Origin: a virus | Length of the DNA stretch: 64,000 bases | Virus record (IMG/VR): IMGVR_UViG_3300032116_014939 | Coordinates: 124,001-188,000 of that record | Strand: one strand, 5' to 3' | Shown here: positions 54,229 through 63,187 of the stretch, piece by piece | How positions within the stretch are numbered: the first letter of the stretch is position 1 | Layout: each line of letters opens with the position of its first letter | The notes under the pieces: generated by a model | What the model was told of the DNA's origin: nothing | The model's database searches: none | What the model saw: the letters and a program-made list of their open reading frames with translations, nothing else | Program-made: the position numbers and the translations under genes

Positions 54229-54457
54229 TTTGGAGTCTGCTCAATCAATTATTAATATAGACACACCAAACTCATCAGGTTCAACTGAACAACAGATAGG
54301 TGTGGTTCAATACGAAATAATTAAAATGATGCTAGAGGTAGTCTTGAGTGAAACTGAAGAAGTTGATGAAACTTTAGGAGATAAAGCATCAGCATCAATA
54401 CCATTTAAATTGGCATTTAACACTTTATTAAATAATAAAATAATTCAAAAATACTAA
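54194..54457 (+). CDS. Hypothetical small acidic protein
   Basis: 87 aa, overlapping the previous gene by 35 nt in another frame. Mostly helical and acidic (VVLSETEEVDETLG). No family recognised. The start ATG at 54194 is the first in frame, but a later non-ATG start beyond the overlap cannot be excluded. Lies 3 nt before the next glycosyltransferase gene. Confidence 0.55.
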   Translation: MLKILGEHYYIDLESAQSIINIDTPNSSGSTEQQIGVVQYEIIKMMLEVVLSETEEVDETLGDKASASIPFKLAFNTLLNNKIIQKY

Positions 54458-54460
54458 AAC

Positions 54461-55519
54461 ATGGAAGAAACAATTAAAAAAATTGAAGATTCAATTAAAA
54501 ATTTGAGTGAAAAAAAATCAAGAATTTATTTTTTCGCTCAAGATACTTTAGGGAACGCTAAAGCGTCAATCAAATACATTTATGATATGGCATTAACACT
54601 TAAAAATGCCGGTTATAATGTCATTATTTTACATGAAAAACCTAATTATTTTGGAGTACAAAGTTGGTTAGGAAATAAATATGATTCTATTCCCCACCAA
54701 TCAGTAGAAGGACAAAATTTACAAATAGCGCCTGAAGATTTTATGATTATTCCTGAAATTTTTGGTTACGTTATGAGTCAATTAACAAACTTACCTTGTA
54801 CTAAAATCGTATTGTCACAGTCTTATGACTATATATTTGAAACTCTTCAACCAGGACAAACTTGGCAACAATTTAACTTTACAAAGTGTATCACAACTTC
54901 AGAAGAGCAAAAAAATTATGTTTCAAAATTAATGAGAATGAGTGCTGTTGACGTTATTGAACCAGTAATCGATGAGAATTTTGTTGTTTCTGAAAAACCT
55001 GTTAAACCAATTATTTCGGTTGTGTTTAGAGAACAAAGAGATTCAATTAATTTTATCAAGTCGTTCTATCAAAAGTATCCACAATTTAGATGGATTACTT
55101 TCCGTGATTTAAGAGGTTTATCTCAAGAAGAATTTGCAAGTTCATTAAGAGAATCTATGTTGTCAGTATGGAACGATAGAATTAGTTCTTTTGGTACCTT
55201 CCCATTAGAATCTATGAAGAGTGGTGTAGCAGTTATGGGTGTAGTTCCAAAACTAATTCCAAGTTGGTTAAGCGAAGAAAACGGAATTTGGATACAAGAT
55301 GAAATAAAACTTGTAGACTATGTTGCAGATTTTGTTCAAAATTGGTTAGAAGATAATGTTTCTGAAAATCTTTACAAGAATGGTATTGAAACTTCGGAAA
55401 AATATAGTGATGTAGAAAAATTTGAAAAGACAATTTTATCAACGTTTGAAGGTTATCTTCAAGTTATAAAAGAAAATTTTGAAACTGAATTAAATAAACT
55501 ACAATTAATTGAAAATTAA
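54461..55519 (+). CDS. GT-B glycosyltransferase-like protein
   Basis: 352 aa. SRIYFFAQDTLGNAKASIKY with an ALTLKNAGYNVIILHEKP strand-helix-strand as in GT4 N-lobes, and SSFGTFPLESMKSGVAVMGVVP as donor-site segment (Glu and Gly conserved). It lies apart from the main sugar cluster, paired with a GT2-like gene and directly upstream of the late sigma factor, so its timing and target may differ from the island enzymes. Confidence 0.65.
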   Translation: MEETIKKIEDSIKNLSEKKSRIYFFAQDTLGNAKASIKYIYDMALTLKNAGYNVIILHEKPNYFGVQSWLGNKYDSIPHQSVEGQNLQIAPEDFMIIPEIFGYVMSQLTNLPCTKIVLSQSYDYIFETLQPGQTWQQFNFTKCITTSEEQKNYVSKLMRMSAVDVIEPVIDENFVVSEKPVKPIISVVFREQRDSINFIKSFYQKYPQFRWITFRDLRGLSQEEFASSLRESMLSVWNDRISSFGTFPLESMKSGVAVMGVVPKLIPSWLSEENGIWIQDEIKLVDYVADFVQNWLEDNVSENLYKNGIETSEKYSDVEKFEKTILSTFEGYLQVIKENFETELNKLQLIEN

Positions 55520-55523
55520 TATT

Positions 55524-56330
55524 ATGGAAAATATTTTAGATTTAAGTGTTATATTACCTATTAAAAGTATGGTAATGAGAGATTTTGAGGATTTCTTTAA
55601 AAAATCAATTGAGTCTGTACAATCTCAAGAGTTCTTACCAAAAAACTTAATTATAGTTCATGGTAAAGATAAAAATTTATCGGATTATTTGAAAAAATAT
55701 GATTTTCAAAATCTTAAAGTAACAACTTTTGAATTTGATGGAGAACCAAATTTTTCAAATCAGGTTAATTTTGGAATTACAAAAGCTGAAACTAAATGGG
55801 TTAGTATTCTAGAAGTTGACGATGAATACTCAAAAATTTGGTTTAAAAATGTAAAAAAATATTTAGATTCATATTCTGATGTTGACGCATTTTTACCTAT
55901 CGTAGTTGAGGTAGATAATAAATTAACCTTCCAAGGATTTACAAACGAAGCTACATTTGCGGCTAATTTCTCACAAGAAATGGGATATCTAACAAATGAA
56001 ACTTTATTACAATATCAAAATTTTCAAACATCAGGAATGGTATTCAAAAAATCTCTAATTGAAGATTTTGGTGGATTTAAACCAAGCATTAAATTAACAT
56101 TTGTTTATGAATTGTTACTTCGTTTAACGTACAATTCGGCTAAAATTATGACTATTCCTAAAATTGGTTACAAACACACTAATTTAAGAGAAGGTTCTAT
56201 TTTTTGGGAATACAAAAATGGTGAAACCAAACTTGAAGAAAATGAGGTTAAGTTTTGGGTATCTTCAGCTAAAAAAGAATATTTTTTTAGTGAAGACAGA
56301 AACATAAAATTTGTTCCTGAAAATGCTTAA
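55524..56330 (+). CDS. GT2-like glycosyltransferase
   Basis: 268 aa from ATG 55524 (MENILDLSVILPIK). Features: SVQSQEFLPKNLIIVHGKD, NFGITKAETKWVSILEVDDE (Asp-Asp metal site, about 98-100) and LIEDFGGFKPSIKLTFVYELLLRL in the acceptor region. Its stop overlaps the sigma factor start codon (TAATG), so the two are translated together. Confidence 0.7.
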   Translation: MENILDLSVILPIKSMVMRDFEDFFKKSIESVQSQEFLPKNLIIVHGKDKNLSDYLKKYDFQNLKVTTFEFDGEPNFSNQVNFGITKAETKWVSILEVDDEYSKIWFKNVKKYLDSYSDVDAFLPIVVEVDNKLTFQGFTNEATFAANFSQEMGYLTNETLLQYQNFQTSGMVFKKSLIEDFGGFKPSIKLTFVYELLLRLTYNSAKIMTIPKIGYKHTNLREGSIFWEYKNGETKLEENEVKFWVSSAKKEYFFSEDRNIKFVPENA

Positions 56331-57067
56331 TGATATTAAGCGCCAGCTCAATAGAAATTGCCGTTAAGACGAAAAAAAAATCTAGCGGTGAAAATTACTT
56401 TGACATAAGAGAAGAGAATGCGGTCAGAATGTTTCTGACTGCTTCTACTTTTGAAGAAAAAAATAAGATTTATAATGAATATTTAAGACATCCTTTAGAT
56501 AAAATGATTTCTTCAATTATTCGTAGATATAAATTATACAGAAAAGATATGGATTTTATTGAAATTCATACTGATACACATTCATTTTTGATGACAAAAA
56601 TTGACAAATTTAGTCCATCAAAAGAAAAGAAAGCTTATTCATATTTTGGAACTATTTGCAAGAATTATCTTATGGGTCAAATATTAAAAGACCAAAAAGA
56701 ACAAAATAGAAAAATTTCCTATGAAGATATATCAGGTGATTTAGAAAATTCTCCTGAAATGGTTTATTACTTAGATGTTGAACCATCTGAAGAAGTTAAT
56801 TTAATACCAATATTAATTGATTATATTAAAGAAACTATTGAAATTGATGATTTAAACGAAAGTGAAATAAAATTAGGTATTTCATTAGTTGAGATTATGG
56901 AAAATTATGAGACAATTTTTCCAGCAACTGATAACAATAAATTTAATAAAAATATTATTTTATTATCGCTCAGAGAGATGACAAATATGTCAACAAAAGA
57001 AATAAGAGCGTCAATGAAAAAGTTCAAAAAAATATATACTGCTCTACTCCAAGTTAATCCTGAATAA
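56330..57067 (+). CDS. 55: gp55-like late transcription sigma factor
   Basis: 245 aa. A sigma-region-2-like block, LDKMISSIIRRYKLYRKDM ... DTHSFLMTKIDKFSPSKEKKAYSYFGTICKNYL (about 50-125), followed by ILKDQKEQNRKISYEDI, corresponds to T4 gp55 (185 aa), which redirects host RNA polymerase to late promoters. The C-terminal 100 residues are helical and may replace part of region 4. It is translationally coupled to a glycosyltransferase and followed by late structural genes. Confidence 0.7.
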   Translation: MILSASSIEIAVKTKKKSSGENYFDIREENAVRMFLTASTFEEKNKIYNEYLRHPLDKMISSIIRRYKLYRKDMDFIEIHTDTHSFLMTKIDKFSPSKEKKAYSYFGTICKNYLMGQILKDQKEQNRKISYEDISGDLENSPEMVYYLDVEPSEEVNLIPILIDYIKETIEIDDLNESEIKLGISLVEIMENYETIFPATDNNKFNKNIILLSLREMTNMSTKEIRASMKKFKKIYTALLQVNPE

Positions 57068-57083
57068 AAAATGTCATAAAAAA

Positions 57084-57091
57084 TATTTATA
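57084..57091 (+). promoter_or_regulatory. Candidate late motif TATTTATA
   Basis: Ends 3 nt before the ATG at 57095, in the 27-nt gap after the sigma factor gene, heading the tail/fibre operon. Confidence 0.45.
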
Positions 57092-57094
57092 AGT

Positions 57095-57457
57095 ATGACA
57101 AAACCAAAAAAGAAACAAATAAATTTTACACAGGACTCAATTTTAGCTCTGATGCAGGAAATTTATAATGAGTTAGTTGAACAACGCTCCACCGCAATTA
57201 GAATTCAAAATAAAATGATTTCTATGATGAAAGAGCCTGAAGACATGACTGTTATAGGCCCGGTTATTGAAAAACAACAAAAAATCATAAATGATTGTGT
57301 TGAGAAAAAACTTACGTTATCTAAGTTACAATCAGGTATATGGGAAAAAAGAAGTAATTCCGAAGAAACTTTTGATATTTCATCTATGGATGATGATATT
57401 CTACAGGGTCTAATTTCAAAGGATATAAATTCAGATATTGAAAAATTTAATCTGTAA
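57095..57457 (+). CDS. Small coiled-coil protein
   Basis: 120 aa, basic N-terminus (TKPKKKQINFTQDS) then nearly continuous helix (LMQEIYNELVEQRS ... VIEKQQKIINDC), acidic C-terminus. No family recognised. Its stop shares a base with the start of the 640-aa structural gene, so a small baseplate or assembly protein is likely. Confidence 0.6.
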   Translation: MTKPKKKQINFTQDSILALMQEIYNELVEQRSTAIRIQNKMISMMKEPEDMTVIGPVIEKQQKIINDCVEKKLTLSKLQSGIWEKRSNSEETFDISSMDDDILQGLISKDINSDIEKFNL

Positions 57458-59379
57458 TGGCAGAGGATATCAGACAAGGTTTTAAAGAAAGTAAAGCAAG
57501 GGCTAAAGCCGTCAAAACTTTTACGCAAGTACAAAAGGATTATGAAGGGTTTATACAGAACAATACTGATAGATTACAAAAAAAAGCGGAAAACATTCAA
57601 ATAAATTTAGATTCCGCAACAATTTCAAGAAAAATTAAAGAAAAAACAAGTAATTCGTTTGAAGAATTAATTGATTTAATTGGTCAAACAAATACTAACC
57701 CAAATAATGATTTTTTTATTAATATTTTAAAAAATCAATTACAGAATTTACCAACTTTAATTGAAGGTATTATCGAAGAGTGTGTTTTTAGCTCATTGAA
57801 TTGTTCTAATGAACAAACTTATTTAACAAATCAAGAACTATATATTCAAGTAAGTGAAATTGATTTATTTAATCAACTTAAATTAAGTCCTGATAGTTCC
57901 ATTGGTGCTTCAATATATGAAAAAATACCGTATGACCCATTAGCATCAAGAAGAAGTACTAACAGGTTTTTATACGAATTAATTCAAACACCATCAGTTC
58001 CGCAAGTTTACTACGGTTCATCAGGTCAAGAATTATTTAAAATTTCTTTTGAAACTTTTAACGGAGTTACTCAGGGGAATTATTTTAAAGTAGTTTTATA
58101 CCAAAGAATAAATGCTCCAAATAGAGTAACAGATTTTATTATTGATTATTATAAAACTCTAAAAATGTTAGATTTTAATAATGCGATAAATAAAATAGTT
58201 GATTTAATTTTAAACATAACAAAATTTAATTCAAATACCGGACCTTCAAAATATAATGATTGGTTAAAATTCACTAGAATACTTGAAAGAATTTTAGGAA
58301 TGTGTTTTGATTCTAACCAAGAGATTGATGTTGGGGGTATTGCAAAATATCCTGAATATGATGATGTTACTGACACATTTTTTGAATTTACACCAAATGA
58401 AATTTCTCAAATTGAGAACGAAATTTCTATCATAAGACAGGGTTATGTTGAATTTATTGATTGTAATAATGTTCAATTACCAATTAGTGATGTTGATTAT
58501 GTTTTTGACACTATAAGTGAAGTCAATGAAGATGGAAGTAATATTAATACAATATTTCAAGATATCTATTTTAATTTATCTAATGATGATAGATGGCAAT
58601 TACAAGGTATTTCTCTTGATTACGCTTGGAATCAAGGAATAATTAAAAACTTTGTTAAAGGTGCAATGATGTCAATTTTATCACCAAAAGTCCTATTACC
58701 TTTTGTGGTTATGTCTAAAGCACTTTCAACCACTGTTTCCAATTTAGATGAAAACATTGTAAACGATTTAGAAGCAAGTTCACCAGGAATGATGCAGTTT
58801 GCAAAATTGAACAGAAAAATGATAATCTGTGCTACCTCAAAAATAGGTGCGTTATTTATTGAAGCATTATATGAACAATTCAAACAGGATATTCTTAAAT
58901 TAGTTAAATCAATATTAAGAGATTTGATTGTGACTAAAACAAAAATGCAAAAAAATGCAATTCAATCAATTTTAGATAATACAGAGGCAATTATTAGAGG
59001 AGTAGTTAGTTTAGTTAATGACTATCGAAGTTGTAAATCACTACTTAATGCAATTTTTAATCTATTAAAATTAACTCCAATACCTAGAAAATATATTTTA
59101 CCAACACCATTTTTATATTTAACTGAATATCTATCTGGAGTTTTACCTCAAAAAGAAGTTGTTGAATACATTTTACAAATGCAACAACTTGGGATACCAA
59201 CAGGCCCGGGTATTAATGGTGAGCCTGACTTAGGAACCCTTGAGAAAATTGCGGTCTTTACAGCATCTTTTAATGAAAGGACTAAAAATGGTAAAATTGA
59301 AGGTGTTATAGTTACTGAAACAATTTCACCTACAGGTCAACCAACAGGAAATGTAAGAGTAACAGGAAAATATTTTTAA
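57457..59379 (+). CDS. Structural/baseplate protein of unknown type
   Basis: 640 aa. Long N-terminal helices (FKESKARAKAVKTFTQVQ) are followed by mixed regions and a helical, moderately hydrophobic region near 400-560 (VKGAMMSILSPKVLLPFVVM; KFNRKM-like helices), then a Gly/Pro-rich turn (LGIPTGPGINGEPDLG) and a beta-hairpin end. No recognised family. It precedes a baseplate-like protein and is late by context. An isolated apolar segment is not convincing as a membrane span. Confidence 0.6.
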   Translation: MAEDIRQGFKESKARAKAVKTFTQVQKDYEGFIQNNTDRLQKKAENIQINLDSATISRKIKEKTSNSFEELIDLIGQTNTNPNNDFFINILKNQLQNLPTLIEGIIEECVFSSLNCSNEQTYLTNQELYIQVSEIDLFNQLKLSPDSSIGASIYEKIPYDPLASRRSTNRFLYELIQTPSVPQVYYGSSGQELFKISFETFNGVTQGNYFKVVLYQRINAPNRVTDFIIDYYKTLKMLDFNNAINKIVDLILNITKFNSNTGPSKYNDWLKFTRILERILGMCFDSNQEIDVGGIAKYPEYDDVTDTFFEFTPNEISQIENEISIIRQGYVEFIDCNNVQLPISDVDYVFDTISEVNEDGSNINTIFQDIYFNLSNDDRWQLQGISLDYAWNQGIIKNFVKGAMMSILSPKVLLPFVVMSKALSTTVSNLDENIVNDLEASSPGMMQFAKLNRKMIICATSKIGALFIEALYEQFKQDILKLVKSILRDLIVTKTKMQKNAIQSILDNTEAIIRGVVSLVNDYRSCKSLLNAIFNLLKLTPIPRKYILPTPFLYLTEYLSGVLPQKEVVEYILQMQQLGIPTGPGINGEPDLGTLEKIAVFTASFNERTKNGKIEGVIVTETISPTGQPTGNVRVTGKYF

Positions 59380-59380
59380 T

Positions 59381-59575
59381 ATGTCAGAAAAAATAAAAGA
59401 AATATTAGTTGAATATAAAACTAAATCAAACAAAGATTTGGTATTAGCAATGGATTTTTTATCAAAAGAATTTGATAATACCAAACATTTAGTTATTGAA
59501 TTAACAAAAAAAATTGATAAAATAGAATCAACATATAACAAAATTTTAAAAGAATATGAGTCAAGGAAGGGATGA
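59381..59575 (+). CDS. Small coiled-coil protein
   Basis: 64 aa, almost entirely heptad-like helix (VIELTKKIDKIESTYNKILKE). It begins 1 nt after the previous stop and overlaps the next gene by 20 nt. It could be a chaperone or oligomerisation helper for the neighbouring baseplate proteins. No family recognised. Confidence 0.55.
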   Translation: MSEKIKEILVEYKTKSNKDLVLAMDFLSKEFDNTKHLVIELTKKIDKIESTYNKILKEYESRKG

Positions 59576-61145
59576 CCAACAAAAACATAGGATATTATTT
59601 GGAGGTACTGTTACCCATAATGAAGACAAATATTCATTAGAACGTATTAGAGTTAAACCTGATTTTGAAATTTACCAACAAGTAATTGATTCACTTAAAG
59701 ATATTACAAAAAATGGTAAATCAGTTTTAAATGCTCAAGGTAATGATATTTTAGAAGAATTTTTTTACGAAGATGTCGACCCTTTTGTTTATATTCCTTT
59801 AATTCCTGTTCAATTAAATATTGTTCCTGAAAATAATGATTATGTTCATTTAATTTATTATAATTGGTCTGAAAATACAGGAAGAAAAAATCAATTTTAT
59901 ATTAAAGGCCCGATATCATCAGCAATGTCTGTTGCTCGTGAAAATTCAAACCAAACAAAAAGTATTATGGCGGCAGGGCCTAATGTTAAACCAGGTTTAC
60001 CATTAAAAAATTCAAATGGATACTTTTTTGAAAACACTAAAGGGGTATTTGCTGAACCAAAAGATTATGGAATTTATTCTAAAGGAAGGTCTGATATTAT
60101 TTTAAAAGATAATGAAGTTTTATTAAGGTCAAAAAAAACACCAATATTAAAAACAAATGAATACCCTGTAACGAATCCTAAAAGGTCTTTTTTACAATTA
60201 TCTAATTTTGATTCTAAAACAACCAAAGGGACACAAAAAACAATTACTCAAAATTCAACAGTATCTGAACAAATTGTTAAACTTGTTGAGTATGAAATTT
60301 ATTATGGATTGGATACTGAAGGCCCATTTTCAGGTAACATTAACATATATAATTTACCCGGAAAGTCCCCAAATACTTTAACAGATAGATTTACACAACA
60401 AACAGTTATTGACGATGTTACATATACGTATTTTTCACATTCTTTTAATAACATTGATACTCTACAAGAAGTATCTGATATAATTAATAAAGTGATATCA
60501 GGATTAAATGACGGACTAATTAATATTGATTACTTAACGCCAAGAGAAACTGTAAATGTTACAGATGTTAGATTTCCATTTTTCTTTAGACCATCATTAT
60601 CTTTACAAAAAAAATCACTAATTGGTAGTGACCTCGAAAAGAAAAATACAAATACTTTAATTTCATTAATAGCATTTCCGAAATCACAGAAATTAACAAA
60701 CCCTGGTTCAGGATTAATTTCAAGTAAAAATAAATACGGATTAAAAAAGGTTTCAAAGAAAGTAAAATACACTCCTAATGTAAGTCAAAACGGTGATTTT
60801 GGTTACGCAGTAATGGGGTCTGAAAAAATATTTTTAATATCTAACAATTCAAATATTCCAGGATTAGAAAAAATCCAATTAAAAAATTCAGATGTTTATG
60901 GTATTAATGAACCTACTTTATCAGGAAATTATTATAATTCAACAAACTCTATGGTTAGAGGAGAATCGTTAAAAGATTTATTGGCATTAATTGTGAGATT
61001 TTTATTAAATCATCAACACCTATATCATAGAGAAACTCCATTTGAATTAACAAGGGAAACTTCTCCAATATCTAAGACAAAATTAACATCTGAATGGAAA
61101 TTATTCGATACTAAAGTATTAAATCAAAATATTCGTATAAATTGA
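59556..61145 (+). CDS. Baseplate spike/hub-like structural protein (candidate)
   Basis: 529 aa. Early region VYIPLIPVQLNIVPEN plus NDYVHLIYYNWSENTGRKNQ resembles OB-like hub domains of marine phages. GRSDIILKDNEVLLRSKK looks like the beta-strand repeat that starts spike domains. Near the C-terminus LKDLLALIVRFLLNHQHLYH, with a His-x-His, recalls the end of gpV/gp5-type spike proteins. The combination suggests a baseplate spike or wedge component; not certain. Confidence 0.5.
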   Translation: MSQGRDDQQKHRILFGGTVTHNEDKYSLERIRVKPDFEIYQQVIDSLKDITKNGKSVLNAQGNDILEEFFYEDVDPFVYIPLIPVQLNIVPENNDYVHLIYYNWSENTGRKNQFYIKGPISSAMSVARENSNQTKSIMAAGPNVKPGLPLKNSNGYFFENTKGVFAEPKDYGIYSKGRSDIILKDNEVLLRSKKTPILKTNEYPVTNPKRSFLQLSNFDSKTTKGTQKTITQNSTVSEQIVKLVEYEIYYGLDTEGPFSGNINIYNLPGKSPNTLTDRFTQQTVIDDVTYTYFSHSFNNIDTLQEVSDIINKVISGLNDGLINIDYLTPRETVNVTDVRFPFFFRPSLSLQKKSLIGSDLEKKNTNTLISLIAFPKSQKLTNPGSGLISSKNKYGLKKVSKKVKYTPNVSQNGDFGYAVMGSEKIFLISNNSNIPGLEKIQLKNSDVYGINEPTLSGNYYNSTNSMVRGESLKDLLALIVRFLLNHQHLYHRETPFELTRETSPISKTKLTSEWKLFDTKVLNQNIRIN

Positions 61146-61153
61146 TATTTATC
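61146..61153 (+). promoter_or_regulatory. Candidate late motif TATTTATC
   Basis: Starts at the base right after the previous stop codon (61143-61145) and lies 12 nt before the ATG at 61166. Confidence 0.45.
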
Positions 61154-61165
61154 TAAAAAGAGTAA

Positions 61166-62671
61166 ATGTCAATACATCGTTCATATTTTAGTAGGAACAA
61201 TACAATAATTTCAAATAGTTTTACCAACACTGGTAAATCACCTTATACGCAATTATATTTTGGTTCAGCATCTGATGTAATTGCGTCCCCTGGATTTAGT
61301 AGATTTATCTTTGATTTAGATTTATCATTACTTGTACAAAAAATCCAAGACGGAATAATATCAACAGGATGTACAGGTTTTTCAGGTATCACTCATACAT
61401 TAAAAATGACCAACACATCTTCTTTTGATAAAGATGGGTTAAGTAATGAATACACATCACAAGGAAGATTAAGAGCAACATCATTTGACTTAGTTTTATT
61501 TAGAATACCTCTTACTTCAGGTAATACAGGAACTGCTCAAACGTGGGATGAAGGTGTTGGATATGATTACTATGATGTTCAACGTACTTTAAATTCAACT
61601 AATGGTTTATTATCACCAATAGCTTTACCACAAGATAAAGCATATTCTCAAAGACCTTCTAATTGGTATCAAACAACAACATTAGATAATTGGTCAACAC
61701 CCGGAATATACAATAATACAAACACAGGAACAGGGTCAACAATTAATTATTCGGCGTTAACAATTGTTGATACTCAACATTTTGAATTTGGGAATGAAGA
61801 TATTGAGTTTGATATGACAAATGAAATCAATCGAATTCTTACCGGTACAACAACTGGGTCAACAGGATGGGGAGTTGCTTTTTTACCCGAATTAGAAAAT
61901 TTAACAGGTTTAACTGAAAACTATTCAGTAGGATTTTTTACAAGGCATACCCAAACTTTCTACGAACCATTTCTTGAAACAAATTATAACGATTTAATAC
62001 TTGATAATCGAAACGCTTTTTATTCTTACAACAATAATAAATTATACTTGTATTCTTACATAGGTGGTGTACCAACAAATTTGGATAATTTACCGATTGT
62101 TACCTTAGAAAATAATCAAGGTAACACTATTGGTACTTATACGGGGTGTCAAATTACTCAAGGTGTTTATGAAATAACAACTAATTCTGTTTCAGCAACA
62201 ACACCTTGTATGTTTACAGATACTTGGTCAAATCTTTATTATAACGGTATACAAATACCTAATGTAGTTAATGATTTAACTGTTTTACCATACACTGGTT
62301 ATTTTACTCTTGGGCCTAATAGTCAAGACCCTGAACTTTTTGGTTTTGATTTTTACGGTATTAAACAAGATGAAAAAATATTAAATACTGATTTAAGAAA
62401 AGTTGGTGTTGTTGTTAAAAAAGCGTACACATCTAATCAAGTATTAACACCTGTAACTGTTTATTACCGAGTTTATGTTAAAGAGGGTCAAACAGAAGTA
62501 CAAGTTCAAGATTGGACACAAGTAAACAGAGCGTCAAATGAATATTATTTCATCTTTGATACAAGAGATAAAATACCTAATGAATATTCAATAGATATTA
62601 AAGTACTTACATCAGGTGAAGTAGATACTTATAAGAAAACACTAACATTCCAAATAGTTGATAAGAAATGA
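61166..62671 (+). CDS. Tail/fibre structural protein (candidate)
   Basis: 501 aa, beta-rich, high in Asn/Thr/Gly/Tyr, as in fibres and baseplate-attached adhesins. Recognisable pieces: FSRFIFDLDLSLLVQKI at the N-terminus, FEFGNEDIEFDMTNEINRIL, then TQTFYEPFLETNYNDLILD, a segment I associate with marine phage structural proteins, and Ig-like strands near the C-terminus (TVYYRVYVKEGQTE). It may hold several beta-sandwich domains. Receptor binding not shown. Confidence 0.55.
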   Translation: MSIHRSYFSRNNTIISNSFTNTGKSPYTQLYFGSASDVIASPGFSRFIFDLDLSLLVQKIQDGIISTGCTGFSGITHTLKMTNTSSFDKDGLSNEYTSQGRLRATSFDLVLFRIPLTSGNTGTAQTWDEGVGYDYYDVQRTLNSTNGLLSPIALPQDKAYSQRPSNWYQTTTLDNWSTPGIYNNTNTGTGSTINYSALTIVDTQHFEFGNEDIEFDMTNEINRILTGTTTGSTGWGVAFLPELENLTGLTENYSVGFFTRHTQTFYEPFLETNYNDLILDNRNAFYSYNNNKLYLYSYIGGVPTNLDNLPIVTLENNQGNTIGTYTGCQITQGVYEITTNSVSATTPCMFTDTWSNLYYNGIQIPNVVNDLTVLPYTGYFTLGPNSQDPELFGFDFYGIKQDEKILNTDLRKVGVVVKKAYTSNQVLTPVTVYYRVYVKEGQTEVQVQDWTQVNRASNEYYFIFDTRDKIPNEYSIDIKVLTSGEVDTYKKTLTFQIVDKK

Positions 62672-63186
62672 AAAAAATAAAATTAAAAGAAAACGAATAT
62701 ATTAAATTATTAAAATTTGTTTTATCCGAAGCCTTTACTCCTGGTGAAGATAAAATTGACGCAATTTTAGATAAAATTAGTCAATCAGGTATGGAATCAA
62801 TTACACCTGAAGAAAGAAAAACTCTTGAGAAATTTACTAAAGGTATTTCAATTGAAGACGAACCGTCATCTAAAGAAGATGCTATAACAAAGGCAGGTGG
62901 TTTTTGGTCTTTTGAATTTCCAGGAATGCCATCGTTTAAATTTAGATATGAGTCAACTGAAGATAATGAGGATGAAAAAATACATACAGGGTATCTAACT
63001 GTTGATGATAGTGACTATTATGGTGAAATTTATTGTGACCCCGAAGGTAATTTTCAAACTTGTATGTTTGAAAACACAACTGAAGGAACAAATGTATTTG
63101 AAGATTATGAAGGTTTAGAACATGATATTGAAGTGTTTTTAGATGTAGTCTGTAATGACCTAAAAGAAGATGATATGATAGCTTAA
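62668..63186 (+). CDS. Acidic protein with candidate capsid-targeting N-terminus
   Basis: 172 aa. The start KENEYIKLLKFVLSEAFTPG is an amphipathic helix ending in L-S-E/A. The rest is strongly acidic, with GGFWSFEFPGMPSFKFRYE, a probable small beta domain, and GEIYCDPEGNFQTC containing two Cys. No known family. It overlaps the fibre gene by 4 nt. A packaged internal protein is suspected from the N-terminus. Confidence 0.6.
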   Translation: MKKIKLKENEYIKLLKFVLSEAFTPGEDKIDAILDKISQSGMESITPEERKTLEKFTKGISIEDEPSSKEDAITKAGGFWSFEFPGMPSFKFRYESTEDNEDEKIHTGYLTVDDSDYYGEIYCDPEGNFQTCMFENTTEGTNVFEDYEGLEHDIEVFLDVVCNDLKEDDMIA

Positions 63187-63187
63187 T

